This document shows, one piece after another, positions 1-11,156 of a stretch of 64,000 nt of DNA. Source of the DNA: Larix kaempferi (Eukaryota > Streptophyta > Pinopsida > Pinales > Pinaceae); the NCBI GenBank assembly GCA_027924585.1, contig BSBM01001719.1, positions 8,552,001 to 8,616,000 on the forward strand, written 5' to 3'. The notes below the pieces were generated by a model. The model was not told where the DNA came from. It was given only the letters and a program-made list of their open reading frames with translations, and did not search any database. The translations under genes were made by a program, and so were the position numbers. The first letter of the stretch is position 1. Each line of letters starts with the position of its first letter.

Positions 1-193
1 GACAATTTCTGCAGAACCAAGACCGCAGGATGCTTTTGTTGATGTGGTCATTCACGGAGGAAAGACAACTGGCGCAGACAGTTCAATGAGCAGGTTATCC
101 AGATAAAAGAAAGTCGCATTTGACATTGATGAGGAGCGGAAGACATTTCTTCAAACACGACATGCACTAGAACACGACCAAGGTAAAGCTGTT

Positions 194-724
194 ATGTATG
201 AAATACCTTCTACTTTTGATACCACTTCGAAAGCCAGCCCGTCACATCGGTCTAGCACGCTTCGAGCATTTTTGGAACATTGTTTGTCCCTGGCCAGAGA
301 TCCCAATGCTCTTGCTGCGATTGAATCCTTACTGCGACCAGCCCAGGATCGACAAGAGCTCGCGGTTAATTCACTTCAACGACGGAAAACGAGTAAGGAG
401 ATGCGGATGAATATTCAAATTGGAGACTACGATGTTGATTCGATTATTCTGGACCTTGGTTCGGATGTCAACATCTTGACCAAGCAGGCTTGGAAGAAGA
501 TGGGGAGCCCCCCAAAGAGCTGGTCTCCTGTACATCTCCAGTTAGCTAATCACGCTAAAGTAACACCAATTGGGAGAGTTCCACGCATGGTGGTGGACAT
601 TGAGGGAATGAAAACATATGCTGACTTTGATGTAATAGAAGTAGTCGAGGGAGGAAGCTCTTATCCAGCGTTACTGGGTATGGGCTGGGCTAATAATAGT
701 GGAGCCGTAATCAACTTCAAATGA
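194..724 (+). pseudogene. Ty3/gypsy retropepsin (protease) remnant
   Basis: Retroviral-type aspartic protease that would cut the element's polyprotein. The core reads D-L-G-S-D-V-N-I-L about residue 97, where D-S/T-G is usual, followed by W-KKMG, a V-LQLAN strand, a GRV-R strand and the flap-side YPALLGMGWA-N segment near the end. The frame is open before the first ATG, so the nominal start has no meaning; this is the interior of a longer Gag-Pol frame. It ends at a TGA and the same frame reopens at once. The DLG active site and the later stops argue for a dead copy, although DLG is also seen in some plant gypsy proteases. Family assignment is firm, activity is not expected. Confidence 0.8.
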
Positions 725-727
725 CGA

Positions 728-1819
728 ATGATGAGTTTTGAAAATCGCAATCTCAGATTTATCGCCCCATTGGATCCGGCTGAAGGATGCCGCTACATAG
801 AGCTAGTGAAGGACGGTGATCCCAGTGGTTGGGACCATGCATTCAATATTTCAGAATATTATATCCATCCGACTACTAACGACGGGCTAGGATGGCGCAG
901 CGACAGCTCTGCGTCCTCCGACTCTGATGATGCACTAGAATATTGGCAGAACCGCTTACACGAGGTCTCGCTCTGTAAGTGCGGGTTGGTTACACAGTCA
1001 GTATGCCATATCGCAACTGAAACGGTTACACTCCCAACATATGATGGGCTTCCTGGCGTCTCTGACTTTATGACGATGTTTGAAGAAAGAGTTTCCGAAC
1101 CTCAGCGATTGCTGGCGTTGAACGAAGCATTGAAGGCTGCTCCAGCACGCTGGTGGGAAACATACAAGGCCTCCATTGAGGGATGGTCAAAATGCAGAAG
1201 ATTGATGTTGGTACGCTTTGGTGATCACGAGATCTACCACACTGGGAAGTATGATGGTCAGGACGACCCTGGTGGTCATTTGATGGAGTGTTAGCGGTTA
1301 TGGGTATCGCGACCAAAGGATGAGTGGGTCCATGCTTTTATCCATACTTTGGATGAGATGCCATGATCATGGTATGCTACAGCTGAGTTGCGAGGGGAAA
1401 TTTCTACTTGGTTAGAGCTCATCGTGTGTTTTACCCACACATTTAGTTTTGCGGATTACGATCCCGAGGTCAATAATGCATTACAGCTCATCCGCGATGT
1501 AATTCTACAGGTTGTCCCGGTGGCCTATCCTGCGGATCCGCATGGGCATTGCTAGCTGCAGTCTCTTATGGAATGCTTCAATATCAGTGGTGGGCTAGAA
1601 GATGGTGATGATCCGCGGGATGTGCATATCCCGGAATCCGAAGGAACTTGTGCTGTGGTACCACCTGATGCGCCAAGCGATCTTATCAGTCAGCCTCTGA
1701 AGATCCGCAAGATTAACATTGGGATAGAGGACATGCCAAAGTTTGCAAATGTCAGGGATTACTGGGATTACTATTATGCTCCACGAGTTTCAGGATGTAT
1801 TCCTGACAAAATTTTCTAA
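728..1819 (+). pseudogene. Gag-like segment, apparently in tandem, between protease and RT
   Basis: Same frame as the protease upstream. From about 1030 it reads a YDGLPG...F...F stretch, then ALKAAPARWW, then W-KCRRLM-VRFG, which is the layout of the retrotransposon Gag (PF03732-like) fold. A second, more decayed unit follows from about 1245 (KYDGQDD..., then DEWVHAFIHTLDEMP-SWY, then ISTWLEL..F.H.F.FADYD), with stops at 1292, about 1319 and 1362. A linker rich in acidic residues follows to 1819. Gag normally precedes protease, so finding it here is odd. The Gag call rests on pattern only; it could instead be a lineage-specific Pol spacer. Confidence is higher for 'coding part of the same element' than for function. 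Confidence 0.5.
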
Positions 1820-1856
1820 CATGAAGGGGATTTTGGGCTATTTAGGGGAGATGAAG

Positions 1857-2757
1857 ATTCCATTAAAACCAGATGCTAAGCAGGTCCAGAAGTGACCCTA
1901 TCAGCTAAATCCGCGACATAAGGAGAGGGTCAAGGAAGAACTTGATTGCATGCTAGACACCGGTATTATTGAACCAGTCGAGGAGTCGGAATGGATCAAT
2001 CCTATGGTGGTGCAGGACAAGAAGACTGGAGAGGTGCACATTTGTGTGGATTTACGAAAGTTGAACGATGCCTGCCTACATGACCCCTTTCCGAACCCAT
2101 TTACTGATGAAGTGCTCAAAGGAGTGGGTGGCCAGGAGATGTACACATTCACAGATGGGTTCTCTGGCTACCATACGATCTGCATTGCCAAAGAAGATCG
2201 CCATAAGACAACTTTTGTTACCGAATGGGGTTACTTTTAGTACACAGTGATGTCGTTCGGCCTAAAGAATGCACATGTGATATTTTCACGGGTTGTCATT
2301 GTTGCATTCAAAGATTTCATTCAGAAGTTCTTACAAGTATACATGGACGATTGGACGGTCTATGGGTTGGTTCGCGATCATCTGGCGAGTCTACGGTTGA
2401 TGCTGGAGCGATGCTGAGAGCACTAGATATCGCTGAATTTGAAGAAATGCATCTTTTGTGCACTATTTGGCATACTATTGGGTCATATTGTGTGTAAGCA
2501 AGGATTGTTGGTTGACCTAGCAAAGATCGCGCTTATTCTGAGTTTGACACCACCAACTATAGTTAAGCAGTTACGGGCGACGCTGGGACACACAGGGTAT
2601 TATCGCAAGTTCATCAGGGGTTACGCTGCGATTACTGCCCCTATGGAGAAGTTATTAAAGAAAGATGCGGCGTTCCAGTGGAGCTCGGAATGTCAAGCTA
2701 GCTTTGAAACATTGAAGGCGGCAATGTGCACTATGCCACCATTGGAGCAAGTTGCTA
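1857..2757 (+). pseudogene. Ty3/gypsy reverse transcriptase remnant
   Basis: Reverse transcriptase of the same element. Readable blocks in order: IPLKPDAK at 1858, LDTGIIEPVEESEW at 1950, VHICVDLRKLNDAC, FTDGFSGYHTI, TTFVTEWGYF then a stop at 2238, YTVMSFGLKNA, the catalytic box Y-M-D-D near 2339, and LGHIV...LRATLGHTGYYRKFIRGYAAITAPMEKLL, which is the thumb and connection region. Three frames are needed to follow it, so there are several indels and stops. RNase H and integrase are missing downstream; sequence after about 2757 changes character. The lineage looks like a plant gypsy element; a chromodomain cannot be judged because the 3' part is lost. Confidence 0.85.
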
Positions 2758-3346
2758 AGTCTCAGGAGCTAAAATATTTGCAACATCGGGTCACCAAGGC
2801 GGACGAGCGACAGAAGATGCGCACGACACAGTTAGAGGAGTTCCAGGACAACGACGGCAAATTCATGATGCAAGCTAGTGAAGCTCTGCAGGAAGTATAG
2901 ACGTGTCGACAACAGGTAGCGGAAAATCTTACAGATCACCCATCTGTCGCAAATGTGGTCGACAGTCAGTCAACAACTATGGAAGCCAAGGAGGTGGTGC
3001 GAACCGTTGAACAACCGTATGAGGACTTCAAAGTCAAAATGACCGAGTACACCGTATCCAGTTGATGTGGCTCGAGGGAGAGCCACAAGATTGTGTTGGG
3101 GGCCTGTTGGCAGGCGGTTTGGTAAGATGGTATCACAGCATCTACGATGCTGCGACAAGGCAGAAGATTGCACGAAAGGCGACGAAGGAAGATGTTTTTG
3201 TGCATGTATGGGAATTGTACCACGGATTGCGGGTTTTGGGTCATTTGGACCACATAGTATGTAATGATGAATCATTCATACCACAGAATGCGGGTTTTTG
3301 GTCATTTTGGACTAGGTCAGTTAGAGAGTGGGTCATTTGTCCATAA
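2758..3346 (+). other. Unassigned tail after truncated RT, coiled-coil-like
   Basis: Following the RT connection the open frame continues with a charged, heptad-like stretch (KYLQHRVTKADERQKM...) up to 2900, then broken frames. A 94-codon frame from 3062 contains RWYHSIYDA and a basic-acidic helix and may belong to the same element. RNase H or integrase signatures are absent, so this is either an unrelated element-specific region or a deletion joint. Function not assigned. Confidence 0.3.
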
Positions 3347-3728
3347 TGTCAGTTAGGAATTCGTTAGTAAGTGGAAAAGAATTGTAAGGTGGAATCCTAT
3401 ATATAGATAAGAATTGTAAGTGTTAGGAGACACAACTTGCTGGAGAATAAGAGGAAGCTTTGATTTTGGTTATTTTCAGTATGTTGTGATGTCAAGAATC
3501 ATTGCGGAGATCTAGTTTTTGTAGAGACATTGTATCTAGGTCAACAATGATAATATGATGAAGCTATTTTGGTACAATCTCTGTGTTCAATCTGTTCAGT
3601 TGTGGTAATGCGATGATGCACTATACAATTAATGTCATGTTTCTCTGATGCGATATTTGGTTTACAATTACTGTTTTTACAATGATGAATGTTTGGGTTG
3701 AATGGTGCTTTAATACTATGTTCAATGA
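3347..3728 (+). promoter_or_regulatory. LTR-like promoter and R/U5 region
   Basis: A TATA-type box (CTATATATAG, about 3398-3407) is followed by a purine-rich leader and then T-rich sequence, the usual appearance of a plant LTR U3/R/U5 junction. It lies directly downstream of the gypsy remnant in the same direction and stops where minus-strand gag sequence begins at 3729. No TG...CA ends could be placed, so the LTR label is an inference. Confidence 0.35.
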
Positions 3729-4614
3729 TTAAAGATCTTTGTTTCGGTTATGCACTAAGTTTAAGTATTCCGACCGCAACCTTCCTCTTTCATTCATCGG
3801 AAACATGGTTCCATCTGCCCTTCCTGGACGCCTAGGGTGAGACCTCATCTGCTCCGCAGGTGTTGCTGGGCGGGATAAAACCTGTCCGAGCTGGTGTCCA
3901 GGGAGACTGCAGTATGCGTCGACAGTGAGAGGAACCCCTATTGATTGGGTTCGAGCCAACAATTTTTCATGGAATAAAATCTGAAAGAACTTGGTCCAAT
4001 GATCTTCTCCTACCTCAAAACTCCAAAAAGACATTATAAAACTCTTCCCCTATATGAATGGATCCTGGCTGCAAGTGTTTAAAACATTTCTTAACATCCC
4101 CCTGGAAATATTGGGCAAAAGTCCTCATACAAACATCATCATGTTCTATTTCAAAAAGGTCTAGAAAATGCTCAAACCCTTTAACATGTTTCTCGGTTGT
4201 AAGACTTCCATCTTGTACATCAAAAACAAGGAAGTACTTATGGTATTTGGGAGGATATTCATGAAGAACATGGGGCAGATTCAAAGGGCTATATCTCTGC
4301 TGAGGCTTAGAAGGTAAAGGAGTATGTACAGGAGGAATGTCATCAGCCTCAATCTCATGGGCTTTGCAAGGCTGATTATGGATCTTACATGATTCAAAAG
4401 AAGGAATTGGATCGGCTCTAGGGATGAAAGAAGAATGTACATCTACAAGATCTAATGAAGGATATACAAAAGAAGCTCTCTCATGACTTAGGGATTTTCG
4501 GTGAAGCAGAAATTTATTGATATATACACATAAAGATGAAAGGAAACCAATGCAAAAGAACAAGACCTCTTTGAAGAAATTGACACTTTGATACCTAGAT
4601 CTTAATTCTTCCAT
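3729..4614 (-). pseudogene. Ty3/gypsy Gag remnant
   Basis: Minus-strand Gag, reading from an ATG at 4614. After a proline-rich region it shows the capsid pattern: EKHVKGFEHFLDLFEIEHDD, then VCMR-FAQ-FQGDVKKCF, then LQPGSI--GEEF. This matches the retrotransposon Gag domain; the W of the usual KWF is C here. The frame stops at 4015 and the matching continuation (SFWSFEVGEDHWTKFF) is in another frame starting at 4034, so there is a frameshift at about 4020-4030. The product would form the particle shell. It lies just downstream of the primer-binding site at 4918-4937, as expected for gag. The element is cut off at about 3728, so no protease or RT remains. Confidence 0.75.
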
Positions 4615-4917
4615 GTCTCAGACAACTAAGCTTGTTCTCCACTGGAGCTTGCAAATCGAATTGAATGCCGAGTGCACTAGCCCTTGAAATGGTGAAACAC
4701 TGGATTTCTTCAATGTGGAGTCGCCATGAAGCCTTCACCATCTTAACTTTGACATGGAGTCACCAATCCCCCTAGTGGAGCTACCTTCAAACTGAAATCT
4801 TAATGAGTGGAGTCGCAGGTGAAAGATACACAACCTTCTTGGTGTTTGACTGTTGCTCACCATCAACAATCAAATCTAAAACTCTTTGTCATTCTTCCTA
4901 GGGACAATGCAACTTTC

Positions 4918-4937
4918 ACTCCCCGGCAACATCGCCA
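4918..4937 (-). other. Primer-binding site, tRNA-Asp type
   Basis: On the minus strand this reads TGGCGATGTTGCCGGGGAGT. It agrees with the site complementary to the 3' end of plant tRNA-Asp (TGGCGCCGTTGCCGGGGAG) at all but two adjacent positions. It sits three bases inside the LTR end at 4941. This primer is typical of Tat/Athila-type gypsy elements. Confidence 0.75.
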
Positions 4938-4940
4938 TTA

Positions 4941-5939
4941 TGTTAACACCCAAATTGACCCTCAAGGTTGTGGGAGAAGGACACTTCAGGGTAACCACAA
5001 AACCACTTCAATAAAGATAAGATGGCTTCTTCCTCTCCAGAGAGGGATCTCTCACAAAATTGTTAAACAAGGCCAGATATATGTGTAGAGTTGGGATGGA
5101 ATTATTGTAGGAACTCCTTGGGCAATGGAGTCAAATTACTAAAGCAATTGAAGGGACAATACTTTGCCAAGAAATATTCACAGAGGAAAGATAGCTACCA
5201 GCTTACAGTCAAAGAGCATTGTTGGGTGACAAAGGAGAAAATATGAACAAACCACCAACACAGAGCACCAAAAATGAATTTTGTATCGACTTTAGCGGAG
5301 AATATTTTTGAATGCTTAGAATGAAAGAGACAAAGCATAACATTTATGATTTGGTCTCAATACTCACATATCCAAGCATGAAAAAGAATAACAACATGAA
5401 TTAAACCATGAGGGAAACATTCACTTGAGAAAAAGAGTATACAAATTGTAAGACAAGAAAACACAGGAATCTCTGATGGAAATCATTAGCTCGGCTCTGC
5501 CACTCTTCTTATTAAACGTATCAAAAATGCTTAACACAAGAGCCTCTCAGGCCTCCAAAAGTTCCAACCCTTAGCTATCTCTATTACATGGCTTATATAG
5601 ACATTCTTAGCCTTCAGGCTTGAGCTGTCTCAACAGCAAATTGTTACAACCGTACTAACACCCTACATGACTCAGCCCATCGTTTCAAGAACTAGCTGTA
5701 ACAGAAATAGATAATTACAAACAGGCCTAACTAAATCTACATGTGTCATTGCACGATTGAGGGCTACAACAGCCTTTGAGCAGCTGGCAAGCCTTAAGTG
5801 GACTCAAAATATAGGAATATTACATATCTAAAAAGTCTGAAACAGACTGATACGACGGTAAAATGGAAATATCATAAATAGGCCACCACCCTATGCTTTG
5901 GCTATGACTTGGCCTTGTTGATCGAAACAATATTCTACA
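4941..5939 (-). repeat. 5' LTR of minus-strand gypsy element (outer end uncertain)
   Basis: The inner boundary is clear: minus-strand ...GGGTGTTAACA, then TTA, then the primer-binding site. A TATA box (TATATAAG on minus, about 5590-5597) gives a promoter pointing to gag. The outer end is uncertain; candidate TG starts on the minus strand are at 5663, 5771 and 5939. No partner LTR survives because the element is truncated in gag. Confidence 0.55.
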
Positions 5940-5965
5940 TTCAGGGAATCAACCTCCTACTCTTT

Positions 5966-6247
5966 TTATGTTGAAGGAGGAGGTGTCATTGTCACAATGG
6001 GAATGATGATATCTTTGAGAATTTCCATGTTCTGGTGAGTGTTCTGTTCCACCTTCCGGACCCCTCTCTTTTTCTTACGCTGGGATTTCTTGTGCACCTG
6101 TCGCTCCCTGTACTTTTTGGACTCAGTAGCAGTGCTCTCTTCTACGTGGTCGAATTTCACAGGAGACGAAGGAACTTGGTCATCCTCCATGTCGGACCAC
6201 GCCTGCTCTGGTACAAAGATCACTTTGGCTTCTCGCTCTTCTTCCAT
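5966..6247 (-). CDS. Hypothetical 93-residue acidic/basic ORF
   Basis: ATG at 6247, stop at 5966. The first half is acidic (EEEREAKV..., WSDMEDDQVP), the middle has a lysine/arginine block (about residues 44-66, including KKSQRKKKRG) like a nuclear-localisation or RNA-binding segment, and it ends TPPPST. No family is recognised. It lies just upstream of the LTR ending near 5939 and could be a C-terminal Gag piece of an older element. Low support that it is expressed. Confidence 0.2.
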   Translation of the reverse strand: MEEEREAKVIFVPEQAWSDMEDDQVPSSPVKFDHVEESTATESKKYRERQVHKKSQRKKKRGVRKVEQNTHQNMEILKDIIIPIVTMTPPPST

Positions 6248-6512
6248 GACCAGATCTTAACTTAAACTACCTGGGTTGCCGAGCCTACCACCTTTCGAAC
6301 ATGGATGCGCATAGTAAACACTGGAATCCTGTTTATAGCAAAAATGGTAATCAAGGATAATCATTTGGCATGATTGCTCGACAGAACTCCTTAAAATCCC
6401 CAGGACAATGACTGAGATCCGGCGTGGCGTTAAGCAGTCTTGACTAGAATTTCGCGTTAAGTGGAAGACATATGACGGCTTGGGCAATTATTCGTCCGCA
6501 GCAGAGGTGTTT

Positions 6513-6830
6513 TTAACCCCCCATCTCCACGATTGACTCAGCACCGTCGATCTCGACCTCTCTCACATCCAGACCGTCGAACGGCATGGCCCCTACCAGG
6601 TTCATGGATTTCAACCTTCTCAATGTCCCGGGCATGTTTAATCCACGAACAAATTCTCCATCGTTGAGCTTCACCCCCGCCGGATCTGCGTCGTTTGATC
6701 CTGCGCCCTCTACCAAAACTTCGCGAATATGGAAATATCGATTCCTCGCGCTTGTCAAATCTACGAAGTATGCCAGGTTCATATATTTGCATCGTCGACC
6801 ATTGATCGGGATTCTAACATGCTTGCTGGC
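6513..6830 (-). other. Unassigned open frame in a GC-richer island
   Basis: A minus-strand frame, open from a stop near 6830 to 6513, reads RIPINGRRCKYMNLAYFVD, then a VEGAG motif and VREVEIDGAESIVEMGG. Composition is protein-like and GC is higher than in the flanks. The opposite strand also has a 126-codon frame (6586-6966), so coding is not proven. A fragment of a host exon or an element-specific protein are both possible. No homologue is recognised. Confidence 0.2.
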
Positions 6831-7109
6831 TAGTTACTCCTGCCTTCGTGTAATACAACCCCAACTCCTTTCGGGATGCACGCCCCCGGCCGTCGATCTG
6901 GTTCCCATAGATTATAGTCGCTCATTTGTGCTGCCATGTAACTGTAGGAGGATTTTGCAAATTTAACCCTCTTTTCCATGAATACTGATCCAACTGTCTC
7001 ATTTATCATTCTTTTGGGACAATTGGTTCAAACCACCGAGGCCTTCTTCACTCTTTTTGGGTATCTGACCCCCACTTTATCCAGGACAAAACGAGTGTTA
7101 ACACACACA

Positions 7110-7447
7110 TCGATAATAAGGAGGATCCTAAGGCCCCATTTTATGTTACCCTAAATGTACATGAGAAACTTCTTCATAACTGTATGCTGGACTCTGGAGC
7201 ATCTCACAATACTATGTCCAAAGTTATCATGGAACAATTGGGACTAGATATCACCAAGCCATATCATGATCTCTATAGTTTCGATTCTAGAAAGGTGAAA
7301 TGGATAGGCATGATAAAAGAGTTGGTGGTCACCCTTGCTCAAATACCAGCCAATAGTGTAATGATGGATGTGGTGGTAGCGGATGCACCAACAAAGTATC
7401 GCATGATTCTATCAAGAAATTGGGCTAAAAAGTTGGGAGGCACCATG
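7110..7447 (+). pseudogene. Gypsy protease with intact DSG
   Basis: Aspartic protease. The active-site phrase CMLDSGASHN lies at about 7180-7210, followed by MEQLGLDIT, a Y-SFDSRKV-WIGMIK strand, and a second strand VVADAP-KYRMILSRNW, in which IL(G/S)R-W is the usual end of this protease class. It stops at a TAG (7447-7449) and the next frame begins directly with the junction to the extra RNase H region. Unlike the protease at 194-724 the catalytic D-S-G is preserved. Confidence 0.8.
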
Positions 7448-7450
7448 TAG

Positions 7451-8500
7451 ATGGATATGAAGTACGCTACAATACCCGTTTTTGCTGGAGAAACTAGGCG
7501 GTTGTATAGGGAAGTTATGTTTGCCTATGTGATAAGTGATCAAGTCAGTCCTATGAATTATCCTATATATACAGTCGATGAATACATGGGTTGTTACAGG
7601 TTATCATCAAGAAATCCAGCTGAAGAAGAGAGTGTACAAATTCAAGCGACGGAACCCGCTGCTGAAGATAGCAGAAATCAGGTCTGGAAACTTTATTTTG
7701 ATGGAGCTTTTGCCAAAGAAGAATCTGGAGCTGGTGCGGTATTGTCATCACCACTGGCAGATGAGATTAGTTTTTCTTACAAGTTAGACTTTGATACCAC
7801 GAAAAATGTGGTTGAATATGAATCTCTTATCCTCGACCTCTAAGCGGCAAGAGACTTAAAAATTACCAAGTTGGTAGTCTTTGGAGATTATGAACTGGTG
7901 GTAAACCAGATTGGAATTTTTTTCCAAACCAAACACCCGAGACTCATAGCATATTGAAATCTCGCCCGGGACCTCATTGAGAATTTCTTTGATGCCTTCA
8001 ACATTACTTTCATCCCCCGGGAAGGAAATCAACAAGCGGAGGCATTGGCCATGATGGAGAGTTATTTCAAGCCTCCCAAGATGTTGAAGCTAAACTATGA
8101 GGTTGAAATGCGATATCATCCCTCCATCCCTGACAACGTAAAAAGTTGGCAGGTTTTCGAAGATGACCAACAAATCAAATGCTTCTTGCAGCTTGTCGGG
8201 GAACTATCTAATATTGACATAGATGGTAATTCTGGGGAGACGGAAGAAAGTAGCTCACGAATAGAGGACATAGGGATCTTTGGGTTGACGTAGCAGATTG
8301 TTGGCCACAGGTTTCTACAGTTGAAGAGTAACTTCATTCCTAAAGGACTGGTTCTGTTAGAGCAGTTGTTCGATAAAAATGAAATCCCAGTCAAACTAGC
8401 AGTACAACCAACTATTGAAGTTGTGCAAGAAGTAAATCTGGGTACCATAGAGGATCCCAAGTTTGTAACTTTCTCAGTCCCTCAGAATTGAGAAAAGGCA
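7451..8500 (+). pseudogene. Extra (archaeal-type) RNase H plus linker, placed before RT
   Basis: From 7683 the frame reads WKLYFDGAF-KEESGAGAVL, the first RNase H strand with catalytic D; then VVEYESLILDL with catalytic E; after a stop at 7841, LVVFGDYELVVNQI with the second D; then ITFIPREGNQQAEALA, where the last acidic D-A-L-A residue is E. Stops at 7841 and about 7954 break it. The linker continues with MRYHPSIPDNVK-WQVFEDD and GLVLLEQLFD, which leads into RT. In Tat elements as generally described, this second RNase H lies between the RT-linked RNase H and integrase. Its hydrolase role would be RNA-strand removal during cDNA synthesis. Confidence 0.75.
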
Positions 8501-8513
8501 AAGGTATGAGTAA

Positions 8514-9926
8514 TTGTTCAAAAATTATGTAGATGTTTTTGCATGGAAGTATGAAGACATGAGAACTTATGATGATACTATAATACAACATAGGATTCCC
8601 TTAAAGCCAGATGCTAAGCTGATAAAGAAAAAGTTGAGACAAGAGAACCCTATCTTATTGCCAGTAATTGAAAAGGAAAATGGGGAGATCCGGTTATGTG
8701 TTGATTTCAGAAACCTGAATAAGTGCTCGTTGAAGGATAATTACCCCTTACCCAAAATGGATCATATTCTGCAAAAGGTAGTTGGGTCGACTAGAGTAGC
8801 TATGATGCATAGGTTCTCAGGGTATAACCAGATTGCCATGCACCTAGATGATAGGGAAAATACGACTTTCACTACACCATGGGAAAATTTTGTGTGTGAT
8901 AAAATTCCATTTGGCCTTATGAATGCAGGTGCAACATTCCAAAGGGCCATGGACATAGTGTTCATAGGTGAAAAACAAAGATTTATTGTTATATACCTGG
9001 ATGATATGACAGTATTTTCTAAATCTGGCGATGACCACCTTCAGCATGTAAAGCAAACTTTTAAGAAATGCAGAAAGTATGGCCTATCTCTCAACCCAAA
9101 AAAGTCATTTTTTGCAATGACAGAGGGAAAACTACTGGGACACATCGTTTCCAAGGATGGTGTAACGATAGACCTGGATAGAGTGGCTGCTATCAAGCTG
9201 ATTGAGCTCCCACGAAATAACAAGGAGGTACAGTCTTTCATTGGTAAAATAATTTTTTTACAAAGATTTATTCCTAGTTTTGCTGAAATAATGAAAGAAA
9301 TTACTGACATGCTAACAACAGATGCTGAGATAAAATGGACCATAGCTTCGAGGAACTCCTTTAAACAAATAAATAATTCCCTGGGAGAAGCGCATGTTTT
9401 GACTAGCCCTGATTATACAAAGGATTTCCTTATTTTCTCTTTTGCCTCTGAGGTCACTATTGCAGCAGTTCTTTTACAAAAAAATCAAGAAGGGCACGAA
9501 CAACCCATTGCTTTCTTTGGCCGAGCATTGAGGGTCGCAGAGTTGAAATATAGAAAAATGGAAAAGCAGGCCTACACACTGGTCAAAGCCCTCAAATCAT
9601 TCAGGAGCTACGTCTTGCATTCCAAGATCATTGCGCATGTCCCGGGAAGTACCATTAAAGACATCTTGTGTCAACCTGACAGTGAAGGAAGAAGAGGAAA
9701 GTGGATCTCCAAGATCCAGGAGTACGATATGGAGATTAAACCTACCAAGTTGGTGAAAGGAAAAGGACTAGCCAAACTCCTAGCTGAGTCGACCTACCAA
9801 GCTCTTGAGATCAATTTGATCGATCAACTCCCTAGTTGGGAGAACGAAGACGGTCAGCAAAATCTTCCTGACTATGTAGCTGAGAAGCTTACTGGGTCAA
9901 ACTGGTACAGGGACATATTTTACTAG
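8514..9926 (+). pseudogene. Gypsy reverse transcriptase with connection/RNase H
   Basis: A 470-codon frame without stops. RT blocks: DVFAWKYEDMRTYD, IPLKPDAK, GEIRLCVDFRNLNK, DNYPLPKMDHILQKV, RFSGYNQIAMH, IPFGLMNAGATFQRAMD, the catalytic box Y-L-D-D at 8994-9005, LNPKKSFFAM-EGKLLGHIV, and SFIGKI-FLQRFIPSFAEI. The RNase H-type region follows (DFLIFSFASEVTIAAVLLQK, then QPIAFFGRALR, then EKQAYTLVKAL), and KPTKLVKGKGLAKLLAEST near the end. Relative to related elements about 30-35 residues appear missing between LLPVIEKE and NGEIR (near 8670), an in-frame deletion removing the finger region. So the long frame is preserved but the enzyme is probably defective. Confidence 0.9.
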
Positions 9927-11156
9927 TTACAAAATCTCACCTTCCCCCTTGGACTGGATAAATCTAAGATAAGGTCTCTTAAGCTCAAAGTGGTCAAGTA
10001 TTGTGTTCTAGATGGTTATCTCTTCTGGAAGGATCCACTTGGCGTCCTGCTTAATTGTATTGTGGAAGAAGAAACATAAGGTATAATTATAGAGTTTCAC
10101 AAAGGTATGTGTGGAGGAAATCATGCATGGAGATAAATTGCTCATAAAATATTACGAGCTTGTTATTTCTGGCCTAATCTATTTACCGATGCTAACAAGA
10201 TCGTTAGAGCATGCAAGGAATGCCAGTTGTTCGCCGGAAAGTAGAAGCTGAAACCATTACCCCTCAAACCCATCAAGGTGGAAGCACCTTTCCAGTAATG
10301 GGAACTTGATTTTATTGGAGAGATAAACCCTCATTCTAGTGGCCAACACAGATGGATTATTACGACCACTGACTACTTCACAAAGTGGGTGGAAGCAATT
10401 CCCACGAGGAACACCAATGACACATTCATAATGGGCTTCCTAGAAGATAATATTTTTGCAAGATTCGGTTGTCCAAGGAAAATCATTACAAGCAATGCTT
10501 AAGCTTTCAAATCATACAAAATGATGAGTTTTTGTCAAAATTACAACATTGAGTTGATTCATTCAATAGCATACCACCCGTAGGGAAATGGCTTGGCTGA
10601 ATCTTCAAATAAGAGCTTGGTGACTATTATCAAGAAGATGACCAGTAAAAACAAAAAGGCCTCGGACTCCCAACTAAAGTTTGTATTATGGGAAGACAAA
10701 ATTAGTATCAAAAGAGCTATAGGCACTTCGACGTTTCAATTGGTCTATGGAAAAGAAGCGGTCCTCCCAATTCAGTTGGGTCTCTCGGTGATGAAGCTAT
10801 TACAGCCAGAAAACGAAGAACCATACGATGTGGAAAGAAGAATTCATCAACTGATAGAGGCTCAACAGGTTAGAGAGCAGTTGGACGAATCCTCCAGAAT
10901 TTACCAAGACAAGATGAAAGCGACTTTTGACCGAAGGGCTATTGCCCGAGACTTTCAGCATGGAGATCTTGTTCTGAAATGGGATGCCAGAAGAGAAGAA
11001 AGAGCTAAACATGGGAAATTCGACAACCTATGGCCGGTCCCTTTCAAAGTCATTACAGTTCAGGACAACAACACATACGAATTGGCTCAACTAAATGGTG
11101 AAAGCTTTGTAAACCCTCTGAATGGGAGATTCTTGAAGTGGTTCTTTCATTACTAG
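9927..11156 (+). pseudogene. Gypsy integrase, catalytic residue lost
   Basis: The zinc-binding HHCC region is visible (EFHKGMCGGNHAW, then KIVRACKECQLF, about 10090-10230). The core begins ELDFIGEINPHSSGQ with the first catalytic D. The second catalytic motif reads IITSNA-stop-AF where T-D-N-G/A is expected, so the second D is S and a stop follows at about 10501. The third (YHP-GNGLAESSNKSL) keeps E. The C-terminal part is an intact 187-codon frame from 10593, ending GRFLKWFFHY. In-frame stops at about 10078, 10132, 10240, 10297, 10501 and 10582 confirm a dead copy. Confidence 0.85.
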
